Positions 51,106-59,500 of a stretch of DNA of 64,000 bases are shown here, one piece after another. This stretch comes from UBA7662 sp036787895. Lineage in GTDB: Bacteria; Bacteroidota; Bacteroidia; UBA7662. Every line of letters starts with the position of its first letter. The stretch's first letter is position 1. The DNA lies in the NCBI GenBank assembly GCA_036787895.1, contig DAIQOK010000005.1, positions 62,001 to 126,000 on the forward strand, read 5' to 3'. A program made the position numbers and the translations under genes. Below the pieces are notes generated by a model. That model made no database searches. It was not told the DNA's origin and worked only from the letters and a program-made list of their open reading frames with translations.

Positions 51106-52029
51106 CTAATGCACCGAAAACCGCTGATTTCCCTGAAAATTGCGAATAACGGCTTGATGATGTTTTTCCAGTAACTCAGCTACTATACCTTCTTTCAAAC
51201 CCAAACCAGATATGGTAATCTTCCCGGTGCCGCTGGCTTTAAGCACGGTCATATAAATTTCGATGGCGGGTAGAATCACATCGGCGCGGTCGGGATTCAG
51301 CCCCAATTTTTTGATGCGGTCTTCCAGATTAAAGCTGGCCACATAATCGTAGGTGGTTTTGAGCTGTTTTGGCGTGGCAAAACGCCCCTCTTTCAGCTTC
51401 ATCAGGTCGAAAAACTTATTGATATTGCCACCGGTGCCTATCGCATAATCGGCTTCGAAAGGTTTCACCACCGACTTCAACCATTCCCGCATCAATTCCC
51501 AGTCTTTGACCTTATCTTTTTTATCGAGTATACGTACCGCGCCCAAATCGAACGATTTGCTGGCGATTTTTTTCTGACCCTGCAACAAGGATATTTCTGT
51601 GCTGCCGCCGCCCACATCTACAAACAGCAATTTACCTCCTTCCTCAATGGCGCCCTGGTGGGCTTTATAAATGAGTTCGGCTTCTTTTGTTCCCGAAATA
51701 ATCTCGATTTTGAGTCCGATAGCTGCTTCTATACGCTGAGCAACTTCTTTACCGTTTTTGGCTTCCCGCATGGCAGAAGTAGCACAGGCCTTATAATCTT
51801 CGACATGAAATAATTTCATGAGAATCTGAAATGCTTTGAGCAATTCCATTAATTCTTCTTCCTTGGCCTCTGGTATGCGTTGTGTAGTAAATACATCGTC
51901 GCCTAAACGAACGGGTACACGAACAAACTCCAGTATTTTGATGCGGGTTTGGTCAGCACCGTCGTGAAAAAAACTACAGATGTACAGCCTGGCGGCGTTT
52001 GATCCAATATCGATGGCGGCTACGTTCAA
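51106..52029 (-). CDS. Exopolyphosphatase (Ppx/GppA family)
   Basis: Cytoplasmic phosphatase of the ASKHA fold that removes terminal phosphate from polyphosphate or converts pppGpp to ppGpp. The 307 residues have the phosphate-1 motif AIDIGSNAARL at the N-terminus, DVGGGSTEIS in the middle and GTGGNINKF later. It is the short single-module form, without the C-terminal HD-like half of E. coli Ppx. Its ATG overlaps the ppk1 stop by 4 nt, so synthesis and breakdown of polyphosphate are co-expressed. Ppx and GppA activities cannot be told apart here. Confidence 0.9.
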   Translation of the reverse strand: MNVAAIDIGSNAARLYICSFFHDGADQTRIKILEFVRVPVRLGDDVFTTQRIPEAKEEELMELLKAFQILMKLFHVEDYKACATSAMREAKNGKEVAQRIEAAIGLKIEIISGTKEAELIYKAHQGAIEEGGKLLFVDVGGGSTEISLLQGQKKIASKSFDLGAVRILDKKDKVKDWELMREWLKSVVKPFEADYAIGTGGNINKFFDLMKLKEGRFATPKQLKTTYDYVASFNLEDRIKKLGLNPDRADVILPAIEIYMTVLKASGTGKITISGLGLKEGIVAELLEKHHQAVIRNFQGNQRFSVH

Positions 52030-54176
52030 TGCGGAATTTTTTCTGGTTTAGCAGCTTTAAGCATGGCTTTCTGCTCCTCAAAATTGCGCATAAAATATTC
52101 GTAAGTGGCATATTGCGATCGAATAATCGGCTTACCGGGCAATTGCGGCTTCATTTTATTGGCTAGCGGCTCCACCATATCGCGACCTTTCACATTGTCA
52201 CGCAACTGAAAATCAATCATATCCCGAATTTCTTTGCGGATTTCGGCGGCGTAAATTGGAAAAGCAATTTCTACCCGATGGGTCAGGTTTCTGGTCATCC
52301 AATCGGCCGATGAGAGATAAATTTTCTCATTGCCTTTGTTACAAAAAATATACACCCGCGAATGTTCGAGAAAACGGTCGATGATGCTGGTCACCGTGAT
52401 ATTCTCGCTCAAACCTTTCACCCCGGGCACTAAAGAACAAATACCACGGATAATCAATTTCACCTTGACCCCGGCTTCGCTGGCTTCATAGAGTTTATGG
52501 ATCATATCCATATCTACCAGGCTGTTCATTTTGAGGATGAGGTAGGCTTTGTGGCCGTGTTTGGCATGGGAGATTTCTTTGTCGACCATATCCACAAATT
52601 TATTGCGGAGATAAAAAGGTGCTACCAGTAAGTGCCGGTAGGCAAACTGTTTGTTTCCCCGCTCCAGGGCTTTAAAAAGGCGCGAAACTTCACTGGTAAT
52701 CCGTTTATCGGCGGTGAATAGGCCATCGTCGCAATAAATACGGGCGGTAAAACCATTGTAATTGCCGGTACTCAGGTGGGCGTATTCGCGTATCCGGCCT
52801 TTCTCGATGCGACTCACCATGAGCATCTTGCAGTGTACTTTCTGGCCTGGCTGACCAAAAATCACCTTGGCTCCAGCTTCCTGCAATTTGCCTGCCCAGT
52901 AGATGTTCGTCTCTTCATCAAAACGTGCCTGAATCTCCACCATGGCTGTTACTTCTTTGCCGTTCATCACCGCAGTTATCAGTGAATTCACGACACTCGA
53001 AATTTTAGCCACCCGGTAAAGTGTAATTTTGATGCTGCTAACCTGAGGATCGATGGCTGCTTCCCGTAAAAAACGGATGACATAATCAAAACTCTGGTAA
53101 GGATGGTGCACCATCACATCCTTATTGCGTATGGCGTCGAAAATCCGTTTCGACTCATCCAAAAAAGGAATGGGTGCCGGTAAAAGTGCCGGATATTTCA
53201 AATGTGTTTTCCCCAAATCAGGGAAATCCATAAAATCGCTGAAGTTGTGATAACGGCCGCCGGGTATGAGGTTGGATTTCTCCAGATCAATACGCCTGAT
53301 GAGGAATTGCAACAAATCGAGGGGCATGCCGGCATCGTAAATGAAGCGTACCGGATCTCCTTTTTTTCGCGTTTTCAGACTTTTATTCACCTTCTCCACC
53401 AGGGTTTCACTGATATCGTTGTCGATGTCCAGCTCCTGATCGCGGGTAACTTTGATGGTATAGGCCTCATAGGTATCATAACCAAAAAAAGCGAAAATGT
53501 TTTTCAGGTTATGGCGTACTACGTCATCCAATAATATCACCGATACCGTACCATCTGCCGAAGGCAATGTAAAAAAACGGGGCACCACTTTGGTGGGCAG
53601 TTCAATAAGCGCATATTTAAAATCATCCGGATCGACCGCATGGTACATTTTCACCGCCAAATAGATATAAGCATCCTTGATGTGGGGTGTGGTCACCGAA
53701 GAGCTGATCATGATGGGCGTCAAAAAAGGGAAAATCTGAGTGCGAAAAACCAGCTTAAGGTGCTCGCTCTGCTCCTCATTGAGCTGTTTTTCGTTGCGGA
53801 TAAAAACGCCCTCTTTTTCCAGTGCCGGTGTGATATCGTCGTGAAATATGCTTTCAAACCGCTGCTGTTGTTTGATTACAGTTTGTTGTATATGATTCAG
53901 TATGGCGTCGGGGTGAAAAGCCAGCTTGGACAAGGCAGTTGGTCGCAATTGCAACAACCGGCGCTGTGAGGCAACCCTTACCCGGAAAAATTCATCCAAA
54001 TTGTTCGAGAAAATGGCCAGAAATTTAATGCGTTCCAACAAGGGTACTTCTGCGTTCTCGGCCTCCTGCAGTACCCGGGCATTAAATGCGAGCCAGCTGA
54101 TTTCGCGGTTGAGAAGTTGAAATTTGAGTCCTTTGATGTTTTTTTTGAAGAGGATGGCGGGATTATTCAGACTCAT
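52026..54176 (-). CDS. ppk1: Ppk1, polyphosphate kinase 1
   Basis: Makes long-chain polyphosphate from ATP. The 716 residues follow the four-domain plan: N-terminal helical domain (LNREISWLAFNARVLQEA), head domain, and two catalytic C-terminal domains. The autophosphorylated His lies in REYAHLSTGNYN, and the second catalytic stretch is FLEHSRVYIFCNKGNEKIYLSSADWMTRNL. Length is normal. It is the middle gene of sixA-ppk1-ppx, 2 nt after the sixA stop and overlapping ppx by 4 nt. Confidence 0.95.
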   Translation of the reverse strand: MSLNNPAILFKKNIKGLKFQLLNREISWLAFNARVLQEAENAEVPLLERIKFLAIFSNNLDEFFRVRVASQRRLLQLRPTALSKLAFHPDAILNHIQQTVIKQQQRFESIFHDDITPALEKEGVFIRNEKQLNEEQSEHLKLVFRTQIFPFLTPIMISSSVTTPHIKDAYIYLAVKMYHAVDPDDFKYALIELPTKVVPRFFTLPSADGTVSVILLDDVVRHNLKNIFAFFGYDTYEAYTIKVTRDQELDIDNDISETLVEKVNKSLKTRKKGDPVRFIYDAGMPLDLLQFLIRRIDLEKSNLIPGGRYHNFSDFMDFPDLGKTHLKYPALLPAPIPFLDESKRIFDAIRNKDVMVHHPYQSFDYVIRFLREAAIDPQVSSIKITLYRVAKISSVVNSLITAVMNGKEVTAMVEIQARFDEETNIYWAGKLQEAGAKVIFGQPGQKVHCKMLMVSRIEKGRIREYAHLSTGNYNGFTARIYCDDGLFTADKRITSEVSRLFKALERGNKQFAYRHLLVAPFYLRNKFVDMVDKEISHAKHGHKAYLILKMNSLVDMDMIHKLYEASEAGVKVKLIIRGICSLVPGVKGLSENITVTSIIDRFLEHSRVYIFCNKGNEKIYLSSADWMTRNLTHRVEIAFPIYAAEIRKEIRDMIDFQLRDNVKGRDMVEPLANKMKPQLPGKPIIRSQYATYEYFMRNFEEQKAMLKAAKPEKIPH

Positions 54177-54178
54177 AG

Positions 54179-54685
54179 TCAGAGTATAGCGTATTCATTT
54201 TGTGGAAAATCGAACCAAAGCACTTTGCCGCTGTGTTCACTGATCTGGTGCCAGGAATCCACCTCAAAACTAAAGGCCACCAAGCCGCAAGTGGGCAGGT
54301 GATCGATGCGAAAATCGATGCCCAGGTAGTTCGCGGCTTGAGTTATGGTAGGATTGTGACCTACTAGCATTAGCGCATTGTGCTGGTCGGCGGTTTGGCG
54401 GATAAGTTGTAGAAAACGTTCGTCGCTCGACTGGTACAATTCAGGCACAATATCGAGGCGGCTATCGCTATAGCCGGTCACTTCCATGAGCGTTTCCAAT
54501 GTTTGGCGGGTGCGCAAGGCAGGACTGCACTTAAACCAATCGATTTCCTCATTGCGGCCTTTAAGTTTATAGCCCAGCTTGATGGCATCCTGCTTTCCGC
54601 TATGCGTGAGCACACGTTCGGCATCGGCCTGACCGGTAAGATCGAAGCCGGCTTTGGCATGGCGCAGGAGATATAATCTTTTCAT
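54179..54685 (-). CDS. SixA-type phosphohistidine phosphatase
   Basis: Histidine phosphatase superfamily enzyme of 168 residues; SixA homologues remove phosphate from phosphohistidine proteins. The catalytic RHA motif is at LYLLRHAKAGFD (His9), the second Arg in ALRTRQT, and the second His in LVGHNPTITQAAN. It leads the minus-strand polyphosphate unit, with ppk1 2 nt downstream. As PPK1 works through a phosphohistidine, a SixA partner could act on it; this is speculation. It is divergent from the nuclease-fold gene at 54776. Confidence 0.9.
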   Translation of the reverse strand: MKRLYLLRHAKAGFDLTGQADAERVLTHSGKQDAIKLGYKLKGRNEEIDWFKCSPALRTRQTLETLMEVTGYSDSRLDIVPELYQSSDERFLQLIRQTADQHNALMLVGHNPTITQAANYLGIDFRIDHLPTCGLVAFSFEVDSWHQISEHSGKVLWFDFPQNEYAIL

Positions 54686-54775
54686 GACCCTTTTCGGTAA
54701 AGTGGATTACAGGGTTTACAACAATTTTAATGTGTTATTTTCGCTTGTCAAAATGCCTATGGTTAAGCGATTATT

Positions 54776-55795
54776 ATGAAATTAGTTTTTTTAGTCCTTT
54801 TTTTCAATTTCCTCACCACATTTTATTCGTCATTATGGGCACAGCGGCTTACTGTGGCCCATTATAATGTCGAAAATCTCTTCGACACCATCAATGACCC
54901 AAACATCAACGACGAGGAATATTTACCTGAGGCAGAAAAAAAATGGAACAGCGAACGCTATAAACAGAAGCTCGACCGCTTGGCTGAAGTGATTGCCAGT
55001 ATGAATTCAGGCAAAGGCCCCGATTTTTTGGGCTTGTGTGAAGTAGAAAATGCAGCTGTGGTTGCTGATCTCACCCAACAAAAACGTCTCAAAAAACTAC
55101 AATACCAGTTTGTACATCACAATTCGCCCGATGCCAGAGGTATTGATGTAGCCTTTATGTACCGCAGAGGTCTGTTGAAAAAAGTAAGCAGCCGCAGCGT
55201 ATTTTTGGCCGATCCGGAAAACCCGGACTTTCGAACACGCGATATTTTGGTGGTTAACGGTACGCTAAAAAATGGTCAGCAAGCTTATTTTTTAGTTAAT
55301 CATTGGCCTTCACGCGTTGGTGGACAAGAAAAATCGCAACCCAAACGTATACTCGCTGCTCATCTCGCACGTAGCATTTATGACTCAATCCAAGTAGTTC
55401 ATCCGCAAGCGGCTGTATTCATATTAGGTGATTTGAACGATGAGGCCACCGATGTAAGTGTATATGAAGTGCTGCGGACCGATAGCAGTCTTCAGGGCGG
55501 CGGCGATTTGTATAATCCCTTCTACCAGTTGGCCCGCAAAGGTGACGGCAGCATTGTTTATCAGAAAAAATACCAGCTCATCGATCATATTATCGTCTCC
55601 AGCACCACTTTAGGTGAGCAAGCCAAAGTTCGATTTGTTGAGGGCAGTGCAGGAGTACATAAACCCGATTTTATCCGCGAGGTCAACGAAAAGTACAAAG
55701 GCTCTCCCTGGCGCACCTATGCCGGCAACAATTATTTAGGTGGTTACAGTGATCATTTTCCAGTGTATTTGCAAATCGAGCTTCGCAAAAAATGA
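54776..55795 (+). CDS. Secreted endonuclease/exonuclease/phosphatase-family protein
   Basis: A 339-residue protein with a signal peptide (about 1-22, ending LWAQ) and the DNase I-like fold. Metal and catalytic residues are visible in AHYNVENLFDT (Asn), GLCEVENAAV (Glu), NHWPSRVGG (His), LGDLNDEATD (Asp/Asn) and GGYSDHFPVY (final His). It is exported, so extracellular or periplasmic DNA, or phosphoesters, are likely substrates. The stop overlaps the next ATG by 4 nt, starting a four-gene run (nuclease, methyltransferase, PAP2, ZIP). Confidence 0.9.
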   Translation: MKLVFLVLFFNFLTTFYSSLWAQRLTVAHYNVENLFDTINDPNINDEEYLPEAEKKWNSERYKQKLDRLAEVIASMNSGKGPDFLGLCEVENAAVVADLTQQKRLKKLQYQFVHHNSPDARGIDVAFMYRRGLLKKVSSRSVFLADPENPDFRTRDILVVNGTLKNGQQAYFLVNHWPSRVGGQEKSQPKRILAAHLARSIYDSIQVVHPQAAVFILGDLNDEATDVSVYEVLRTDSSLQGGGDLYNPFYQLARKGDGSIVYQKKYQLIDHIIVSSTTLGEQAKVRFVEGSAGVHKPDFIREVNEKYKGSPWRTYAGNNYLGGYSDHFPVYLQIELRKK

Positions 55796-56535
55796 CGGCT
55801 CTCCTCCCTGAAAAAGCCTGGTATCAGTCGTGGTTCGACACCCCCTGGTACCATGTTTTATACAAACACCGCGATTTTAAGGAGGCTGAATTGTTCATCG
55901 ACAATATTTGCCAATATCTAGGATTGCCCCAGGAAAGTATAGTACTCGACCTCGCTTGTGGTAAGGGGCGCCATGCCATTTACCTGGCTCGCAAAGGTTT
56001 TAAGGTGGTAGGACTGGATTTATCTGCCCGAAGCATAGCCGAAGCCAATCAATCGGCCCACGATCGCCTGTCGTTTCATATACATGATATGCGCAAAATC
56101 TGGCATCCCGCTTATTTTGACGTGGTTTTTAATTTGTTCACCAGTTTTGGCTATTTCGAAGACAAAGCCGATGACCAAGCTGTGCTCGACAGCATCGCCG
56201 CCGGACTAAAGCCGGGTGGTTTGTTTGTATTCGATTATCTGCATGCCACCCATGTTCAGGAAACACATATCGCCCGTGAAAATCAGGAACATGAAGGCAT
56301 AGTATTTTCCATTTCGCGCCATTTGAGTGAAAACTGGATCGTTAAACAGATTGAATTTGTAGCGGGAGGGCAGCCCTATTGTTTTTACGAAAAAGTGAGA
56401 AATTATACGCCGGAGGAACTTGCAACCATGTTGCAACGTTGCGGTTTTAGCCTTGTCCGCAGTTTCGGAAATTATCAGTTGGATCCACTAACCGACGATT
56501 CGCCACGCTGTATTTATGTTGCTCGCCGCCTATGA
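55792..56535 (+). CDS. Class I SAM-dependent methyltransferase
   Basis: Cytoplasmic Rossmann methyltransferase of 247 residues. The SAM-binding motif I is VLDLACGKGRHAIYLARKG (about 49-67), an acidic residue follows in GLDLSARSI, and the HDMRKIWHPAYFDVVFNLFTSFGYFE segment is typical of small-molecule or protein methyltransferases of Bacteroidota. The substrate is unknown. Coupled by 4-nt ATGA overlaps to the nuclease upstream and the PAP2 phosphatase downstream. An aromatic N-terminal segment (WYQSWFDTPWYHVLY) marks this subfamily. Confidence 0.9.
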   Translation: MTALLPEKAWYQSWFDTPWYHVLYKHRDFKEAELFIDNICQYLGLPQESIVLDLACGKGRHAIYLARKGFKVVGLDLSARSIAEANQSAHDRLSFHIHDMRKIWHPAYFDVVFNLFTSFGYFEDKADDQAVLDSIAAGLKPGGLFVFDYLHATHVQETHIARENQEHEGIVFSISRHLSENWIVKQIEFVAGGQPYCFYEKVRNYTPEELATMLQRCGFSLVRSFGNYQLDPLTDDSPRCIYVARRL

Positions 56536-57089
56536 ACCAATTGCTGCAATTCGATCAGGACTTATTTTTCATCATCAACCGCGGTTGGGCCAATGGTTGG
56601 TTCGATGCGGTTTTGCCCTGGTTTCGCAATATGTACTTCTGGGCACCACTTTATGTATTTTTGGCAGCCTGGCTGGTCGTGAATTTTGGTAAAAAAGGTT
56701 GGATTACGATTGGATGGATTTTGCTGACTTTCGCTTTTACCGATATGTTAAGCTCGTCGCTCATCAAACCTTATTTCGAACGTTTGCGACCATGCAACGA
56801 CACTTTATTGACAGATTATGTTCGTTTGTTGGTGCGCTGTGGCGGCGGCTTTTCCTTCACTTCTTCACATGCCACCAATCATTTTGGTTTTGCCGTAATC
56901 ACTGCCAATTTATTGCGCCCCTATTTCCGCTGGATGATGCCATTAATGCTCTTGTGGGCAGCCTTCATTTCACTGGCTCAGGTGTACGTTGGTGTACATT
57001 ATCCGCTCGATATTAGTGTGGGGGCCCTTATTGGCTCTGCCATTGGCCTGGGTATGGCCACCTTATTTCGTCGCTTTTTGATATTATAA
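56532..57089 (+). CDS. PAP2-family membrane phosphatase
   Basis: Integral membrane lipid phosphatase of 185 residues with about five helices. Motif 1 is KPYFERLRP, motif 2 is SFTSSHATNHF, and motif 3 SLAQVYVGVHYPLD. In motif 3 the usual Ser-Arg pair is Ala-Gln here, while the catalytic His and Asp stay. Activity on undecaprenyl pyrophosphate (recycling for cell-wall and O-antigen synthesis) or phosphatidylglycerophosphate is possible. Coupled by a 4-nt overlap to the methyltransferase, and 2 nt before the ZIP transporter start. Confidence 0.88.
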   Translation: MNQLLQFDQDLFFIINRGWANGWFDAVLPWFRNMYFWAPLYVFLAAWLVVNFGKKGWITIGWILLTFAFTDMLSSSLIKPYFERLRPCNDTLLTDYVRLLVRCGGGFSFTSSHATNHFGFAVITANLLRPYFRWMMPLMLLWAAFISLAQVYVGVHYPLDISVGALIGSAIGLGMATLFRRFLIL

Positions 57090-57091
57090 AA

Positions 57092-57865
57092 ATGAGTAGT
57101 CTCGGATTATTATTGCTGTTTTTGAGTCCAATTGTCGGCGGTTTGCTCGTTTTACTGGTAAAAGAAAGTTATGCGCGCCAGCTCAAATTTGTGCTGACAT
57201 TTTGTGGCGGTTTTTTATTTGCAACAGCCATATTGCATTTGCTTCCTGAAGTTTTTCAAACCAACCACCATTACGAAGGTTTGCTGATATTGGTGGGTTT
57301 CTTTTTTCAGATGTTGCTTGAAAAGTTTAGTGAGGGTATCGAACACGGCCACATTCACCTCGATGCTCCCTTGGGGCACGACCACCACCATCACGATCAC
57401 AGTCACTACCACAAACATTCACATACCCTTAGTCTAGGCTTATTAATCAGCCTGAGTATTCACTCCTTAGTCGAAGGAATTCCACTTAATGGCACCTTTA
57501 AACTCGATCAGCCTTTCTGGCTAAACCCATTGCTTATCGGCGTGGTCATTCACAAATTCCCCTCTGCCTTTGCCTTAATGACCGTCCTGAAACAGACCGG
57601 CATGTCGCGTAGCCGCTTAATTGGTATGCTTACCGGCTTCGCTCTTATGACACCTCTTGGCGTGGGCATTGGCTATTTACTGTTACAATCGGAGCTGAAT
57701 GCCATGGGCGAGGTTTTCCATGTGATGCTTGCACTAGCCACCGGTTCTTTCCTTCAAATTGCTACCACCATACTTTACGAAAGCACCAGCAACCACCAGT
57801 TTAATTGGCGACATGTGATATTGGCCTTTTTGGGTGGACTATTGGCCTTTGCACATTTGCATTAG
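57092..57865 (+). CDS. ZIP-family divalent metal transporter
   Basis: Inner-membrane zinc/iron transporter of 257 residues with eight helices. A His-rich loop between helices 3 and 4 (HDHHHHDHSHYHKHSH, about 94-113) is a metal sensor or sink. Helix 4 has HSLVEGIPL; helix 5 has HKFPSAFAL, where the metal-binding Glu of the common HNIPEG motif is Ser. That change could alter metal preference or transport. It begins 2 nt after the PAP2 stop. Import of zinc is the usual role. Confidence 0.88.
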   Translation: MSSLGLLLLFLSPIVGGLLVLLVKESYARQLKFVLTFCGGFLFATAILHLLPEVFQTNHHYEGLLILVGFFFQMLLEKFSEGIEHGHIHLDAPLGHDHHHHDHSHYHKHSHTLSLGLLISLSIHSLVEGIPLNGTFKLDQPFWLNPLLIGVVIHKFPSAFALMTVLKQTGMSRSRLIGMLTGFALMTPLGVGIGYLLLQSELNAMGEVFHVMLALATGSFLQIATTILYESTSNHQFNWRHVILAFLGGLLAFAHLH

Positions 57866-57996
57866 ATTTGTTCATAAAAAAGAACAGTTTCCCGACTACG
57901 CATTCCTGGTTCAGTCCTTAAACACACCATACGCTTCCTAGGATTCGTACTATTGGCCAAAAATCTTCCTAAAATGCTCATTTTAAGCTTCAACCC

Positions 57997-59400
57997 ATGA
58001 AAAAATTGTTTTTCCTGCTGCTGTTATTACCTGGCTTAAGCTCGGCACAAAATAAACCAAGCCCGGTAGGTAACTGGTCGGGTTTGATGAGTGTAGAAGC
58101 CATCACTTTACAAATTGTATTTCATGTAAAAGAAGATGGGAAAGGCTTCAGTACTACCATGGACAGTCCGGACCAGTCGGCTTATGACATCAAGGTGTAC
58201 AACACCATTTGGAAAGCACCCACCCTGACCCTACAACTTCCCAGCATAGGTGCTGCATTTTACGGCGATTTAATTGGCGATAGCATTGTAGGTACTTGGA
58301 CGCAGGCAGGTCACACCTTTGACCTAGTACTCAGCCGAATTACATCCGGCCACAAAAGCGATACCTTCAAAGGCGCCAAAATTCAAACACCGCAGCCTCC
58401 TTACGACTACGATGTAACAGAGATTCGTTTCGACAATAGCTCTGCAGGCATACAACTCGCCGGCACACTTACCAAACCTCGGGGAGAAGGCCCCTTCCCT
58501 GCTGTAGTACTGGTTAGCGGTTCCGGTCCACAGGACAGAGATGAAACCATATTCGGACACAAACCCTTTCATGTACTGGCGCACGAATTCACCCGTAACG
58601 GTATAGCTGTATTGCGGTACGACGACCGGGGTGTGGGGCAATCAGCTGGCAAATTCCAGGGTGCTACCACAGCCGATTTTGCCAGCGATGCTGCTGCTGC
58701 TTTAGCCTATTTGCGAAGTTTAAATTTTGTGCAAGCCGGCAAAAGTGGTGTTTTAGGTCATAGTGAAGGTGGTATGGTGAGCCTTTTATTGACCCAAATG
58801 CCCAGCAAGCCTGATTTCATACTCATGCTTGCCGGACCCGGACTTCCCATCGACGAGCTTTTGCTCCTGCAAAGCCATGCAATCTCTGCCAACAATGGCC
58901 TGGCCGACAGTAGCATTGCAAAAACTACAGCGCTAAACAGCCGCTTATATGCCATCGCCAAGTCGGATTTAGACAGTGTAAAGGCCCGTAAAGCCCTGGA
59001 AAAAGAGCTCATCGCCTTTCAAAAGCAGCAAAGACCCGGTAAATTGAGTAAAGCCGATAAAGCAGCCATAAAACAACAAATAAATACCCTGGTCGATCCC
59101 TGGTTCCGTTATTTCATACGCTTTAATCCGCTGCCTCTTTTGCATCAATTGGATGTTCCACTTTACGCTGTGAATGGTTCAAAGGATGTTCAGGTAACCG
59201 CCAATGAAAATTTGCGTAGCATCATGGACAACATCGATTACCAAAAAACACCACAAAGCAGGGTTCAGCAGTATGTAGGTTTGAACCATCTATTTCAAAG
59301 CGCATCTACCGGCCTGCCACAAGAATACGGGGAGCTGCGGGAAACCTTTTCGCCCCAGGTTATGGCTGATTTGATTGACTGGATAAAAGCTTTGAAGTGA
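57997..59400 (+). CDS. Secreted alpha/beta hydrolase with N-terminal beta domain
   Basis: A 467-residue protein with a signal peptide (about 1-17, ending SSAQ), an N-terminal beta domain (about 20-115, VGNWSGLMSVEAITLQIVFH), and an alpha/beta hydrolase domain. The nucleophile Ser is in VLGHSEGGMVSLLL (about 254), the acid in GSKDVQV, and the His in GLNHLFQSA. The oxyanion segment VSGSGPQDRDETI is present. This two-part plan is common in Bacteroidota periplasmic esterases or peptidases; the substrate is unknown. Monocistronic, followed by the tandem sorting-domain genes. Confidence 0.88.
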   Translation: MKKLFFLLLLLPGLSSAQNKPSPVGNWSGLMSVEAITLQIVFHVKEDGKGFSTTMDSPDQSAYDIKVYNTIWKAPTLTLQLPSIGAAFYGDLIGDSIVGTWTQAGHTFDLVLSRITSGHKSDTFKGAKIQTPQPPYDYDVTEIRFDNSSAGIQLAGTLTKPRGEGPFPAVVLVSGSGPQDRDETIFGHKPFHVLAHEFTRNGIAVLRYDDRGVGQSAGKFQGATTADFASDAAAALAYLRSLNFVQAGKSGVLGHSEGGMVSLLLTQMPSKPDFILMLAGPGLPIDELLLLQSHAISANNGLADSSIAKTTALNSRLYAIAKSDLDSVKARKALEKELIAFQKQQRPGKLSKADKAAIKQQINTLVDPWFRYFIRFNPLPLLHQLDVPLYAVNGSKDVQVTANENLRSIMDNIDYQKTPQSRVQQYVGLNHLFQSASTGLPQEYGELRETFSPQVMADLIDWIKALK

Positions 59401-59500
59401 AAGCTATGGTATAAAGAGGGTCATTAATCCAACTTTAAGACAAACATTGCATGCACTTCATGTTTGAATTGCTTAAATTCGATATTTAATTCTAATTCAA

